A stretch of DNA of 64,000 bases, taken from the NCBI RefSeq assembly GCF_905475395.1, contig NC_058339.1, forward strand, positions 11,912,001-11,976,000. The letters are read 5' to 3'. Positions 47,870-60,709 of the stretch are shown one piece after another. The notes beneath the pieces were generated by a model. The model was not told the origin of the DNA. It did not search any database and saw only the letters and a list, made by a program, of their open reading frames with translations. Each line of letters starts with the position of its first letter. Position 1 is the stretch's first letter. The position numbers and the translations under genes are program-made. This DNA is from Chrysoperla carnea. Its lineage: Eukaryota; Arthropoda; Insecta; Neuroptera; Chrysopidae.

Positions 47870-50800
47870 TTAGAGCTATATGCAAGCTCAACTGTTGATG
47901 CTTTCAGCCAGGCCAAAGGCTAGTTACTTAAAAGTTTTAAGTTTCCACTTTCGTCGACAGTTCCCATAATTAACTATCTTTTTTTCCATAGAAACGAAAA
48001 AGTCGTTCAGGCATGTATTATTTTAAATAATATTTTCCGTTCATAAAAATAAACAAAATTACTAATTTATAAGCTTCATGACAGTATATTTGATGAATAT
48101 TACAATACAACATAATGAATGATATGGGTCACTATCATCATCCACATATACCTAAATATAAACCTTATGTAGGTACCATATTTATTATTAAATATAATTT
48201 TTTATATAAGCCTTCTTCCATTGTATATCATTAATTTAAAATAAATAAATAAATTTTAAATGGAAAAAAAATCTCATAAATAGCATAAACAAACTGTTAT
48301 AGTTTTTGTAATGTATCATTTTTTGATTGATTTTAAAAAATTAATGAATATGAGTTATTATATCCAGCTTTTAACATGCTTTTATTAGCTTTACAAGCAT
48401 GTGTTGAACGTCCTCAATGGAAATTTAATACTTTTTTCACTTACTCTTGGGTGTCTGAATGATCTGACATTATTAACGTCTAGCTGATTACATAGCAGAA
48501 ATCAAAAATACGGTCATAAAATAGGAATTATATTAATGATGGTGCAAGGAAGAATGGTGCGAATATGGAGAGCACTATTTGCTTCAAACATTGATTTATT
48601 GGTATTGAAAAATTTCCAAGATTAATACTACTTATTATCGGGACTTTTACAGTTTTTTTATAGTTGACTCAATCGACATTGAAAAATTTTATTGGATTTC
48701 AAAGTAGAAAAGTATTCGAAGTGTAATATAACGAAAGTTGATATGAGTTAAATTCTCAGTTAAAGCAGGAAAATTGTTGAATGAGGCAGATAATTTTTAA
48801 TATTATGATCCGCAAAAAAAAAAAGTTTTCTGAAGATCTCTCTTTTCTGAAGAATTATACGGTAATTTAGTTAATACCAATTGTTGCTTTAGGCCATAAA
48901 GAGCAGATTTTCTTTAATTTTTATTGTAATTTCTTATCTAATTATTGCTCATTGATCTATGTGTCTAGCTTGTTCAACTACGCCTCGATTCTTGTTTGCA
49001 TTGTTTTTGATATCGAAGTACCAATAACTTTTGTTTGGAAAACATATTTCTCTTCAAGTTTGATATTAGAACTTAAGGGCGTTTCCAAAAAAAATGAGTG
49101 TATGTAATGATTGAGACTTCCGTTTCAAATTTTGAGAGTGGTTCCTGTTAGAACTTGGGAAAATCAGATAAAAAAAGGAGAAAAATTTTTCGATATATAC
49201 CATAGTTTTGAAATATTGATGCCTAAAGATTTAGAGATAAAAACGCAAACTTTAACAACTCAAATCTATAAATTTAACACCGTAAGAGGTATTAAAAAAT
49301 TTACCTGCTTATAAAGGTTATAAATGAGAACGCATACACGATTTAAAAATGGTTCTAAGAAAACGTAATTTTTTAGGAACATCCTTAAAATATAAAAAAC
49401 TTTTAATATTTTTTCATGAGTTTTTTTTACAAAGAGGTTATATAAAAGTTTTTTATCAGCTTTAAAAACCACAAAAAAAACACTTGTTTGTTTCACTATA
49501 CCCCCCACCTTCCCCTAATAGGTATGGGATATAATAACCATGTCGTTTATCCTTGGAATTTTTTTACCATCTCTTTTTATTAAAAAGTTTTTCACAAACT
49601 TTTATGCAAAATAAGATTTTTACGATGCAAATAAGTATGCAACTTGGACTAAGCAAAACATGGGGTTCAAAAATAGAGCTTCTTTTGTCTTGAACTTCGA
49701 GCTATTCTTAAAATTATGTATAGTAATAAATTTTTATTTAAACATCAAATAAAAAAATTTATTTCTTATTAAATAAATTTCATAGCTTTATTAACCACCA
49801 AGTAAAAAAGTTTTTCAAAAATCGTGAATTACAGAAACGTTACAAAAACAGAAAAATCAATTTTTCAAACTATAATTATTGATTTCAAAAACTTTATTTT
49901 TTCTTTCCAACTTCCTCAATTACTTTAATAACTATTTATATATGAACTTTCAAACTCTTATAAAGGCATATTTGCATACAAGTAAAGTGTTAACGTAATA
50001 AAAATAATATTACCGCAATGCAGTTACTATATCCTTAAACGTACGACAAAAAAATTACGCTTTAAAAAAGGTATAATGAGTACCAGAAAATATTAATTAA
50101 AAGTAGGGTACATTTATATATATTTTTTTTAAATTAATTATTTCGTTAGATAGTTAAAAATTAACATTCTAATATATGTAAATATTGTTTAAATCACGCA
50201 ACTACGAATATAAACGAACAAAGTCATTTTTGTTAACTTTGTTGAAATTTAATTAATTGAATTGTAAATATTTACGTAAAATTGTATTGCTTTTGTTCAT
50301 AGAAGGTAGTTAATTAAAAGTTAATTGTTTTTACATTTATATACCAATAGTATGACGTTATTACAAAAAAGTACCTACAAAAGTTGTTGCAAACAGGTAT
50401 TTTTATAAAAAGTTTAAAACATCACCAAAAAAAAATCATTGCTCATAGATAACATTTTCAAAATAGTGGGTTCATTTTATTATGAATCATTAAAACCTAT
50501 GATTTGGAACAATGGAAATGTAAAATTTGAAGTAGCCATATTGATTTTTCAATAATTACCCGGCGTTTTTAATTAACTTTGTAATTAATTTATCTAAATT
50601 GGTAATTTCCATCTGAATAAGTTGTAAAACAGTTACAAAATTAGTACAAAATTCTACAGAGAGTAATACTTAAAAAAAAAGTATTTTTAAAAGCTCAAAT
50701 TATTCAAATTTTATTTATTTTTTTTTATTTAAATATTATTATTTTAAATAAATAAATAAATTTGCGACTTACCACGTTTTAAAAATTAAATTTTGTTGAA

Positions 50801-51000
50801 AAGAAAGAAAAACTAAAAAATAAATAAAAATTAAAAAGATATTTTGAGCGCACTTTCTATATATTGTTGAATTTGAATGAAAAACGGTGACAACATTATT
50901 TTAAAACGCGCGAACTGAAATTGAACGAACAACGGAAAGGATAGTAATAACACCACTATACTATACTCGAATATTATTCGAAGAGAAAGCTTAATGTATA
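47870..51000. other. intergenic, nothing recognised
   Basis: About 3.1 kb of AT-rich DNA upstream of the possible promoter. Open frames at 49111-49314 and 49266-49508 overlap on opposite strands without support. No repeat shared with the rest of the window was seen. Confidence 0.4.
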
Positions 51001-51064
51001 TACCCTTTTATAAAATGTATGTATATGGGATGTATGTATGTACATGAAATATACCCTTGTTTCA

Positions 51065-51242
51065 TATAAAAAGCGCAGGCCAGGATTCAGTACAATCGCC
51101 GGTGGTTGACTGGGCGACGTTCATATTGTAGACGTCCAATATTCTCAGTCTATGGTTGTTTTTTTTTTGGGTTGATAGTGCTGCCATATCACGTCGACGC
51201 TTTATACTAGGAAACCGCGCGCGTCATTGGGTCAATACCGAG
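51065..51242 (+). promoter_or_regulatory. possible promoter and non-coding first exon
   Basis: A GC-richer patch in AT-rich DNA. TATAAAAA lies at 51065-51072. A TCAGTA initiator-like site (insect consensus TCAGT) has its A at 51089, 24 bp after the start of the TATA, a little closer than usual. A second TCAGTC lies at 51145-51150. A strong donor, ACCGAG/GTATGT, follows at 51242/51243. No ATG-led frame of note is present, so this would be a 5' UTR exon whose coding exons lie beyond a long intron. Purely sequence-based and unproven. Confidence 0.35.
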
Positions 51243-51628
51243 GTATGTGTGTATATATCATTTGAATGTATAAAGTATAGATGATTTTTTTATTCAACTA
51301 CACTTATTTTTTTTATTGTATAAATACAAATTGAAAAAGGATTTTTTTACAACAATTGAGAAAAGTTTAATATGTACATTCCAAAGCATATTATAAAGAA
51401 TTCCTTCTTCTAGTATTTGATTAAAATGCGTTCAAAAATGTACTGTGTTGTCAAAACGACATTAATGAAATTGATGTTTCTAGTATAGATCACGTAGCCT
51501 CAACCCAACACGTAGCTAACACTACATCCTAAGTAAATTTGCCTAAATCAATGAATGCAATAATATAAATTGATAATTAATAATATAAATATGTATTATC
51601 TTCAATAATACGATTCATAAATGTAGGT

Positions 51629-52890
51629 TAATTTTGATCACAAATTTGAAAAGTATGACCCAAATTTAGTAGGATTACATACTTGGTTTATCAAAATTGT
51701 ATAAAATTTCGATGTGATAGAGCAAAATAAAATTTTTTGGATTCTAATGACGTCATAAAGTTAAAAAATTCGATTTTTTTGATAACGCATTCAAATTTGA
51801 TCCGATCTTATTGAAATTTTTTTGGAAACCCACTAATTTTGGGTCATTCTTTTCAACTGTGATATCAATTTTTCCCTAGCTATAACTTATGTGCTTAATT
51901 CCGGGACCAGGCCTCCAAATACTTGAAACCTATTAGAGCTAGAGTAATTTTGATCACAAATTTGAAAAGTATGGCCCAAATTTAGTAGGATTACATACTT
52001 GGTTTATCGAAATTGCATAAAATTTGAATATGATAGAGCAAAATTAAATTTTATGGATTCTGATTACGTCATCAAGTTAAAAAATTCGATTTTTGTGATA
52101 ACGCTGGCAAATTTGATCCGATCTTATTGGAATTTTTTTTTGAACCCACTAATTTTGTATCATTCTTTTCAGCTGTGATGCCAGTTTTTCGCTAGCTATC
52201 ACTTATGTGGTTAATTCCGAGACCAAGACTCCACTTTCTTGAAACCTATTAGAGCTAGGTTAATTTTGATCACAAATTTGAAAAGTGTGACCCAAATTTA
52301 GTAGGATTACATACTTGATTTATCAAAATTGGATAAAATTTGAATGTGATAGAGCAAAATTAAATTTTTTGGATTCTGATGACGTCATCAAGTTCAAAAT
52401 TTCGATTTTTTTGATAACGCAGGCAAATTTGATCCGATCTAATTGGAATTTTTTTTGAAACCAACTAATTTTGGGTCATTCTTTTCAGCTGTGATGCCAG
52501 TTTTTCGCTAGTTATCACTTATGTGCTGAATTCCGGAACCAGGATTCCACATTCTGTAAACCTATTAGTGCTAGGTTAATTTTGATCACAAATTTGAAAA
52601 GTATAGCCCAAATTTAGTAGGATTACATACTTGGTTTATCAAAATTGGATAAAATTTGAATGTGATAGATCAAAATTAAATTTTTTCGATTCTGATGACG
52701 TCATAAAGTTAAAAAATTCGATTTTTTTGATAACGCAGTCAAATCTGATCCGATCTCATTTTAATTTTTATTGAAACCCACTAATTTTGGGTCATTCTTT
52801 CCAGTTTTTGGCTAGTTGTCACTTATGTGCTGAATTCCGGAACCAGGATTGCTCATTCTGGAAACCTATTAGAGCTAGGTTAATTTTGAT
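51629..52890 (+). repeat. 316-bp tandem satellite, four units
   Basis: Units start at 51629, 51945, 52261 and 52577 (exact 316-bp spacing); a fifth start at 52881 is cut short after TAATTTTGAT. The last unit is about 12 bp short. Units share GATCACAAATTTGAAAAGT, TTTAGTAGGATTACATACTT, GATTCTGATGACGTCATC and GAAACCTATTAGAGCTAGG. The palindrome TGACGTCA is intact in units 1, 3 and 4 and mutated in unit 2. No coding. Older fragments at 12855-13380. Confidence 0.9.
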
Positions 52891-53584
52891 AAAATTTTCT
52901 TCGGCAACTCAATTATATTTCATAATCACCTGTGATATATTAAATGTACACACCTGTGTCCTCTAGTTTACTATATATACACCTTACACCTTTATACATA
53001 CATTCGCCTATTTGATCATCATCAAATAAACCATTCACGTTTTCCTAAAAACACCCTACAATAGGAATGAGTCAATATTTTCTTACCTATTCTTCTCGTA
53101 GTGTTTTTTTTCTATACAGTAGTTCGTTCATTCCTTCATAATATCTTATCACCTGTTTTTTTCGTTGGGACCCCTACACAAAAAAGTACATACATACATA
53201 CATACATACTTGCTATCTATTGTATTATTATTCATTGATTTCATGATGAATTAACTCTCTATTGAATTTTCTTTACCTGTTAGAAATTATTAACAAATAA
53301 GTACATTTTCACACAATACATCTAGTTAAGGAAATAAGACTCTTGAGGTCGGAATTTAAAAGTACACATCCGATTTGTACGGTACCGGACGCAAACTTTT
53401 CTTATGAGGGTGTAGAAAAAAAGTTAGAAAGTGTGGTTTTTAAATTTACGTGTGTGAGCGAGATTGCAAGTTCGTAATAACCAATCATGCTGAAAAATCC
53501 TGAAAATAGGAAAAAAATATGAATGTTTCATTTTTCCTGTACCTCGCCGTTTTATAGATACAAGCGTTAAAAAAAATTCGTCAT
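52891..53584. other. intergenic with small microsatellite
   Basis: Contains a (CATA)n run at about 53187-53209 and otherwise no recognised structure. Confidence 0.5.
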
Positions 53585-53915
53585 TTTTAACCCCCGAACC
53601 CAAAAGAGGGGTGTTAATAAGTTTTATTGCTATGTGTATGTGTCTGTCTGTCTGTTTGTGGCATCGTAGCTCCTAAACAGAACCAATTTTTTTTGTTTGA
53701 AAGGTAATTTAATGGAGAGTGTTCTTAGCTATGTTTCAAATGCGAGTTTAGGATTCAGTTCCCCAAACAACTGAAAAAGAGGAGATGATCTTCTTAATCA
53801 GTAATTTAATGGAAAGCGTTCTTAGCTATGTTTTAAGTGCGAATTTAGGGTTCCGTTCTTGAAGTGGTTGTGATCGGGGGAGAGGGTGTCTTAAATTTTG
53901 TAAATTTCACTTGTG
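53585..53915 (+). repeat. dispersed repeat B, copy 7 (longest)
   Basis: Begins TTAACCCCCGAACCC, then GTGTCTGTCTGTCTGTTTGT, GGCATCGTAGCTCCTAAACA and two rounds of GTTCTTAGCTATGTTT (53720, 53820), ending TTAAATTTTGTAAATTTCAC. The doubled block matches copy 1. Confidence 0.65.
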
Positions 53916-53960
53916 ATGAAAACTGGATATTGACAAAATTAACTAACTTGACTATTGTGT

Positions 53961-54041
53961 GGTTTTGATCAAATATTTGACCAAATATTGGTTTTTGATT
54001 AAATATTTGGCTTTGATCAAATATTGACTTTGATCAAAACC
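53961..54041. repeat. cluster of TTTGATCAAATATT repeats
   Basis: Four partly inverted copies of TTTGATCAAATATT within 80 bp, able to fold on themselves. Bounded by GGTTTTGATC and GATCAAAACC. The flank 54042-54795 holds nothing else recognised. Confidence 0.6.
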
Positions 54042-54885
54042 AATTAGATCTTATATTATTGGACATTCCTAAGCAATTTTTGTCCCGTGACTTTTTTCAC
54101 CAAACGTTTCATACCTATATTCAAGGAACACGAATCTGCTCAAAAATTTTGCATTCCATTTAAAAAACTGAAATTGACACTCATTCCTCCTACAAATGAC
54201 GAAATTTTTATACAAAATATTTTTTAAGGCACCGAAGTGGTTTATAATGATCCCTCAGACTAAAATGATCCCTCGTTGTTTTAAGTGAACCATTAAAGCC
54301 ATCTACTATAGTTATCGTTATGACATGGCTTCCACGTGATCAAATTAATCGAATTAATCGAAACCAAAGACTTATGGCGATGTATAAGCTATTAAATTTC
54401 TTTATTCACTATCGTAATCGCGTTTTTATATATAAGACTTTTTTGGACACGGCTATACTTACCTACAACGATAAATATCAATATGCAACCGATAAATAAA
54501 TAAAAAAACACATTTTGATTTAAGAAAACTAATATAATTAATACATAATAACACACAAATTATAATAATATTTAAATAGATATAACAATAATTATAATTT
54601 TTATATAACATTATTTAAACTCTTAAATAATTTTTAAAATTAGAGGCTGCGAATAAATGCACAATATTTTACTTGTTTTAAAAGTATATGAAAAATTATT
54701 TATTTTCAAACTTATTCGTATACCTAGGCAAATTCATTTTCAATAAAATAGTAAATTTTAGTAAATAGTACAGTCAAAGTTGTAACAGATAAAGGAAAAT
54801 GAAATAAATCGCTCATTTTTTTGGTAAAACCAAGTGGAATGTGTTTCTTAGAGTGTTTCTTTATTTGTTTCCAAAGTATAAATTG

Positions 54886-55085
54886 CTAATTAAATGAAAC
54901 GGTTCATGTAAAAGTTGACTTAAAAATGTAATATATAGGCAACTTGTATTACGTGCATGTTATAAAATTGTATTTTTCATGACTGAGTGTTTGTCGAATA
55001 CACGTAACATATAGGAAATACAAGTTGCCTATATATTAATTTTTATGTCAACGTTGTATAGAAGGTTTTCATTTAATTAACAATT
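54886..55085. repeat. 200-bp inverted repeat
   Basis: Arms include TAATTAAATGAAA / TTTCATTTAATTA at the outside and ATATATAGGCAACTTGTATT / AATACAAGTTGCCTATATAT inside, around a centre of about 65 bp. A small MITE nested in the outer shell. Confidence 0.65.
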
Positions 55086-55090
55086 TATTG

Positions 55091-55545
55091 TTAACTTCCC
55101 AGTAAAGGAAGTTATTGTAATGGGTCCCATTTTTGAAATGGAAATTTTCAACACATCTCTACTTTTCATGATCAGGACATCCATTAACAAAAATTTGGAG
55201 ACAAAAGTATGTGTGGTGTGTGTGTGTGTGTGTGTGTATGTACGTTCGTGGTCATTTTTTTCGCCATCGATTTCGCGAGAACAAAAACTTATATCGATTT
55301 CGTTGAGGTGTCGATCGAAGTGTATTAACAGAAATATGAACCGAAAAGAATTTTATAACATTCGATTGAGTCATTTCTAGTCGGACTAATCGAAATCGCG
55401 CGAACTAAAAATGATATCGACTTCTTTCAGTTGTTGATCGAAGCTAATTAACGGCAATATGATCCGAAAAGAATTTCATAACATTCGGTCGATTCGTTTG
55501 AGTTTTTTTTATAACTATTTACTATGCTGGGAAGTTGTGGGTCTC
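55091..55545. mobile_element. repeat F element with AACTTCCCAG ends
   Basis: Starts AACTTCCCAG and ends CTGGGAAGTT (10-bp inverted ends). The interior has a (GT)n run (55208-55238) and two diverged tandem blocks of about 125 bp, each with ATCGA...GTTGATCGAAG-like sequence, then CCGAAAAGAATTT and ATAACATTCG. The 86-codon frame across it is a repeat artefact. Confidence 0.6.
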
Positions 55546-56224
55546 AAGAGTCGCACCAGACCCTACCCACGGCTTGTTTATTAACAAATTTGCGCAACTA
55601 TCTCCCGAATTACGAATGATATTTGACCTCTAAGAAACACATTCCATCAAGTTTTATCAAAAAAGTAAGCGATTTATTTCATTTTACTTAATTAGTTTTT
55701 TTTTTTATTTTACTGTACTGTAAAATAAATAGAATACATTTTCATTGATATTACTAACTATTGAAATTATGTTATACGTAGAAAATATTGGGGTTTTTAA
55801 TATTACGGTATATTTACGTTGTTTCGTTATTAGATTGAACTTTAAGGTAAAAATTCGATGAAATACTTTTAAAACAGTTTTTGTATCACAAAGTTAAGAA
55901 AACTCTACGCTTATTTTTAAAATCCAGATAGTGAAAACAGTTGCTTGTTGCAATATAAAAGCATAGATAGGTTAAAACTTCAATGAAAACTTTCACAAGT
56001 AAGACCGATTGTACACACAAAGTGTTCGATTTACCGTGTATGACTTTGAACATCCAATAATACCGGTGTGTGTACAATGACTCACCAGTGGATTCATTTT
56101 TATAAAGCGGGGGAGCAAATCAAAGCTTGCTTTTTCTGGGGTGCTAACAATTGTTAATACTTCAATTTTGGAAAAAGATCTGGAAAATTAATACCGAAAC
56201 TTGGAAAAATTATTGAACTTGATT

Positions 56225-56379
56225 ACAAAATTAAATTCCACTCTTGCAGTGCACTGGGTGCCTGGAGTGCAGCGTCGGAGCGTAGTTTATTTTCGAAGTT
56301 AGGAAAACTCTTAACACGTCATCCTGTATCAAAATTAATAATTGATCAAGTATCTTTAAAGGAATTATCGCGATTTTGA
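56225..56379 (+). pseudogene. hAT transposase C-terminal relic
   Basis: The + frame reads SAASERSLFSKLGKLLTRHP and ends LKELSRF before TGA at 56377-56379. This matches the dimerisation region of hAT transposases, where S-A-S-E-R-x-F-S precedes a basic stretch. Only about 50 codons are recognisable, and no N-terminal zinc finger or catalytic core is nearby. Dead fragment. Confidence 0.65.
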
Positions 56380-57172
56380 AATTATAAAATTTACATAAAT
56401 GCAATGACAAATTATCACATAAGATAATAATTATGAATACTAAATTCGATATATGCAGTATTCTTACCACCTGCAAAGTCGATGATTTCCAAATACTGGC
56501 GATATCGCTCGCTACGAAACTATCAATTGATCTTGTGGTGGCAAGCATTCTGCATAAATCGAATTTTTTTTATAACAAATGCATTTTTAAAATATAAAAT
56601 TCGATATCAAATATCTAAACTGTGTCTAATTTGTTGCCAATCTATTATTAACACTAATGATTTGATTTGAGGCTCTACATATAAATATTTATTAGCCATT
56701 TCAACAATCAATACTAACAAAGATTAAATATTATATTCAAAGAGCATATTGTCTTGATAAAAGTCATTAAATCACAGTATGTTCCTTGTCTATTTTAAAA
56801 GTACATTATGCTTATATGTTTACGAAATTAAAGATTAAAAAAAACGCTGGAATTATATTTCCGTATTTCTTATTTGAAAGGAAAATTCTCTTGATTTAAT
56901 TCCCAGATTTTGAATAAATTATGTATGGCACATTAGCTGACCAGAAAATAAATTGAACTTATAGGCTATTTAAAAATTATGATGAAAATATTAGGAATCA
57001 TTGAATTATTGCATTAAAATTCAACTCCTTTAATGATTTTAAAAATAAATTAGTCGAAAACAATAACAATTTCAAATTTTCCAGGAAATCACCTGGAAGA
57101 ATACAAAATTTGGGTAACAAATTTATGTTCATGCTTTTGAGCACAGCATTGGGTAGGTCAAATAATAAAATA
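56380..57172. other. intergenic, nothing recognised
   Basis: AT-rich. The short frames at 56482-56670 and on the reverse strand have no support. Confidence 0.4.
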
Positions 57173-57383
57173 CAGGGTTATTCATTAAGATAGTACGGCG
57201 TAAATGGGAGACTTTTCGTTCAAAAAGAGGTTACCACTTGAATGGCAGCGATACGTTTTTAAATGAAATATTACTTTCGTATCATGTTCTTAAATGAAGT
57301 GTCTCATCCATTTAAGTGACAATATCTTTTTGGATAATGTATGGCTCACATTTAAGTGATAATATCTTATTGAATAATCCTGT
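57173..57383. repeat. 211-bp inverted-end element
   Basis: CAGGGTTATTCATTAAGATA on the left and, reversed, CAGGATTATTCAATAAGATA on the right. Internal TTTAAGTGA(C/T)AATATCTT is duplicated at 57312 and 57350. Likely a small MITE; no TA duplication seen. Confidence 0.55.
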
Positions 57384-58529
57384 TGAATAAAAAAGGTGGT
57401 TAAACGACAAAGCGAAACTATCAGGAACAACATGAAACAAGTTAAAAGCGATGACGTCAGACATAGTTAGGTGACATCGTATCATTACAGCCTTAAGACC
57501 TTGAACAAGAGTCACGGTATTCTTATATTTACCAAAATGGTATACAAATATTATAAAATATTAATAAAGTTGCTATATTTATCTAAAAAAAATCTGTGTT
57601 CATAGATCTAGAAAATATTAATGATTAAAAACAATAAGATTAGACCGAGCGATTTTAACAAATACTGGAATGGCAGAATGTACTCAGTCTGCCCTTTTGA
57701 ATACTTAAAATAAAAATAGCTTTTAATTTGGAATGCGAAACTTAAATGTTACATAATGCAGCTCATATCTCTAGCAAAAAGAAAATAACATTAAAATCGT
57801 AAGCGCTTCGCAAATTTTAAAGGAGTTAATTTTTGCAACATGATATAACATAACAAAAACAAATCTTTTAAGTTAATGCCATAAATATTATTTTAATCTC
57901 TGCCATTTAAAATCGATTAATTTGAATAATATAAGCGGTAAAATGTATCAGTTTTGTTTGTATTTGAAAACTATGAATTTTGGATGCCTTCTACTTTATT
58001 ATTCGTTGTGTTTTATATAAAATATCAGCACCTCAATTAAAATATTATATAAAAAATTAAAATATTTTTCATTGCATTAGTTTTAATTATTTGTTCATCT
58101 CTGCATCGCTACTACAATAAATTCCGTTTTTATATAAAAGTTAATTAGGCCTTGCTATTGTCGAAATTAATCCATATAACTTTTATTAAACAAATGGCAG
58201 TAAATATTAGCAAAAAACAGTAGCTCTAGGTTATGATGTGTTTCGTTTTATATCGAAAAAGATATATTATCAACAGAAAAAATACTTAAAAATAATATTC
58301 CCACTTCAAGGACCTATTGATAAACATCTTTAATGATTAGTCGTTTTAATTTAATGTTTTAACTATTTTCTTAGCTAAGTGGATATAAAATTTTTAAATG
58401 AAAACAACAACTCCATGGCATATTATAAAGAAAATCTAATATATCTCTACATTATAGTGGCACAGAATTTTGAAAATTACAGTCTATCAAAACAGTGTAT
58501 CAAAACAACAATTCTATTATTTAAAAATA
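57384..58529. other. intergenic, nothing recognised
   Basis: AT-rich. The reverse-strand frame 57312-57515 overlaps the preceding element's end and is not supported. Confidence 0.4.
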
Positions 58530-58531
58530 TA

Positions 58532-59280
58532 CAGTGTGTCCCCGGATAGAGGTAACTATACTTGTAAATTTTCTTATTTTGCATTTTAAGACAAAAAGTC
58601 ATTCTTTATAAGAAGTTTTGCTTATTCTGAAAAGTATGTAGTAATATTTAAAACTTCTAAATAATGTATAGGGTAGTCAAAAATTTGGAATCATTATTTT
58701 TATTTTTGGTAAATTACCCTTCTTTTTTATAAGTTGGCGAAATGTTACTAAAAAAAGTTACTCGCAATTAACAATTATGACTCTATACAAAATATCAAGA
58801 AGATCTTTCCAACTTTGACAATTCCATTCTCATTGTATGTTTATCCGAGAAAATAAATTTTCTTTTTAATTTTCTAAACTAGTCCACAAAAAGTTACACT
58901 CTCGGATAGTACATGTTAATTGATTGATTATTATTTTCTTTCTTACGTTTTTTTATAATTAGAGCTTTTGTTCAAATAAAAAATGATGCTATAATTAAAG
59001 TACACGGATCTTCTTGATATTTTGTATAGAGTCATAATTTTTAATTGCGAGTAACTTTTCTTAATAACATTTCGCCAACTTATAAAAATGAAGAGTAGTT
59101 TACCAAAAATAAAAATAGTGATTCCAAATTTTTGGCTACCCTGTACATTATTAAGAAGTTTTAAATATACCTATATACTTTTTAGAATAAGCAAAACTTC
59201 TTATAAAGAATGACTTTTTTTCTTAAAATGCAAAATAAGGAAATTTACAAGTTTAGTTACCTCTATCCGGGGACACACTA
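58532..59280. mobile_element. 749-bp TA-flanked foldback MITE
   Basis: Intact family member. Ends CAGTGTGTCCCCGGATAGAG and (reversed) TAGTGTGTCCCCGGATAGAG; TA at 58530-58531 and 59281-59282. The arms are about 285 bp each, with a non-palindromic centre of about 180 bp. The same family at 41829-43181 carries an insertion. No transposase. Confidence 0.8.
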
Positions 59281-59476
59281 TATATGTCGCAGTCAAATAG
59301 CTTAATTAGCCGTTCAATTAACAGCCTAGCATTTTTACTAAACGGCGCTATGTTCTAAGATAATATTCATACCATCTCCTGTAGTATAATTTAACTATTA
59401 GAGAGCAGGTCATTATTTTGGAGTCGCGTATATTCATGCCTATTTTAAATCTAAATTATACCTAATTTTAAATCTT

Positions 59477-60146
59477 AAACAAGTGAAAACAAACAATTGA
59501 CTGAGTTAACTGTTGAAATACCATGTATAGGCAGTGTTGATAACTCTGTCACATTTCACATACATACATATCTGACATATTTAACTGATATTCTCATATA
59601 ATGCGCAAGTGTTGATGCGCAATCGTTTGTTTTTTTTGACGTCATGTAAATAACAAAAGATATTCACTTTGATATTCCTATATTAATACATACTATAAAA
59701 TTTGTACCTAATTAACGCCCTCGTGGGTAAACAGTGATGTTTACAAAAAAATGTTTCAAACAAAAGTTGTTTATTTTTTTGTAAGGAACATTTTTTACAT
59801 TTAAACTTTTATTCTATCTCTAACGGTTTACAAGATGGGTACTACGGACCCATGACCCAATTGACCCATGTTGCTCATTTACGAACTTGACCTCACTTTT
59901 TACGTCCTAAGCACGAGTTAAAAATTTCAGCTTGATATCTCTTTTCGTTTTTGAGTAATCGTGACCACAGACGGACGGACGGACGGACGGCCGGACGGAC
60001 GGACGGACGGACAACCGGAAATGGATTAATTAGGTGATTTTATGAACACCTATACCAATTTTTTTTTTGTAGCATCAATATTTTTAGGCGTTACAAACTT
60101 GGGACTAAACTTATAATACTATGTATATTTCATATATACATGGTAT
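59477..60146 (-). repeat. dispersed repeat A, copy 5
   Basis: Reverse copy with an extra block of about 100 bp (59590-59690) and the longest tetranucleotide tract of the family: GGAC units at 59970-60011, interrupted once by GGCC. Confidence 0.75.
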
Positions 60147-60709
60147 AATAAATACATTCTGAGGTTTGTTTTTCCTATCCTTCTATTTAGGCATATGGTT
60201 ATGTCTTAGCCTGTGAAAACTATTGAAATCTTTTGATCGTTGTTTGAAAGGTTTCAAATTTTAATTTTACCATACATTTAATTCCATGGACTAGCTTCAA
60301 ACAGTCATTTTTAAATTTATACATGAATAATTATTTTGATACACCTGATATGTACCCGCAAGCAAATCGAAATTTGTGCTTTATAAATATTATATAATGA
60401 AGACAAATATTTGTTTTATTTTAAAAACATATCTTTAAATTTAAAAGAAAACATATCTACGAAAATATATTAATATACAGTCTCTATATTTTTAAAGCTA
60501 CATCCGAAATATCTAAAGTAGTAATTTTAGTTTACAACAATTCCAACAAATAATAAATAGTTTTTTTTTTAATTTGGTGAAAGGAGGAAAATATAAACCT
60601 ACTTACGGAAATTAAAATTTTTTACATAAATCTTAGAAATATTTCTTTTTTGCATTAAAAATTAATTGATGTTGCTTTCCCAAGTAATTTAAGCTTAGAC
60701 GAATGGGAT
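60147..60709. other. intergenic, nothing recognised
   Basis: AT-rich spacer before the LINE relic. Confidence 0.4.

Larger units (their letters stand above)
54796..55685. mobile_element. nested inverted repeats, outer shell
   Basis: The outer arms 54796-54856 and 55628-55685 are inverted copies (AATGAAATAAATCGCT and AGCGATTTATTTCATT; GAATGTGTTTCTTAGAG and its complement). Between them sit a smaller inverted repeat (54886-55085) and element F (55091-55545). It reads as an old MITE that received one or two later insertions. Confidence 0.65.

Noticed and set aside
51748..52703. CTGATGA in each 316-bp unit as a hammerhead core
   Set aside because: No GAAA box follows a helix II; the context is the TGATGACGTCATCA palindrome instead.
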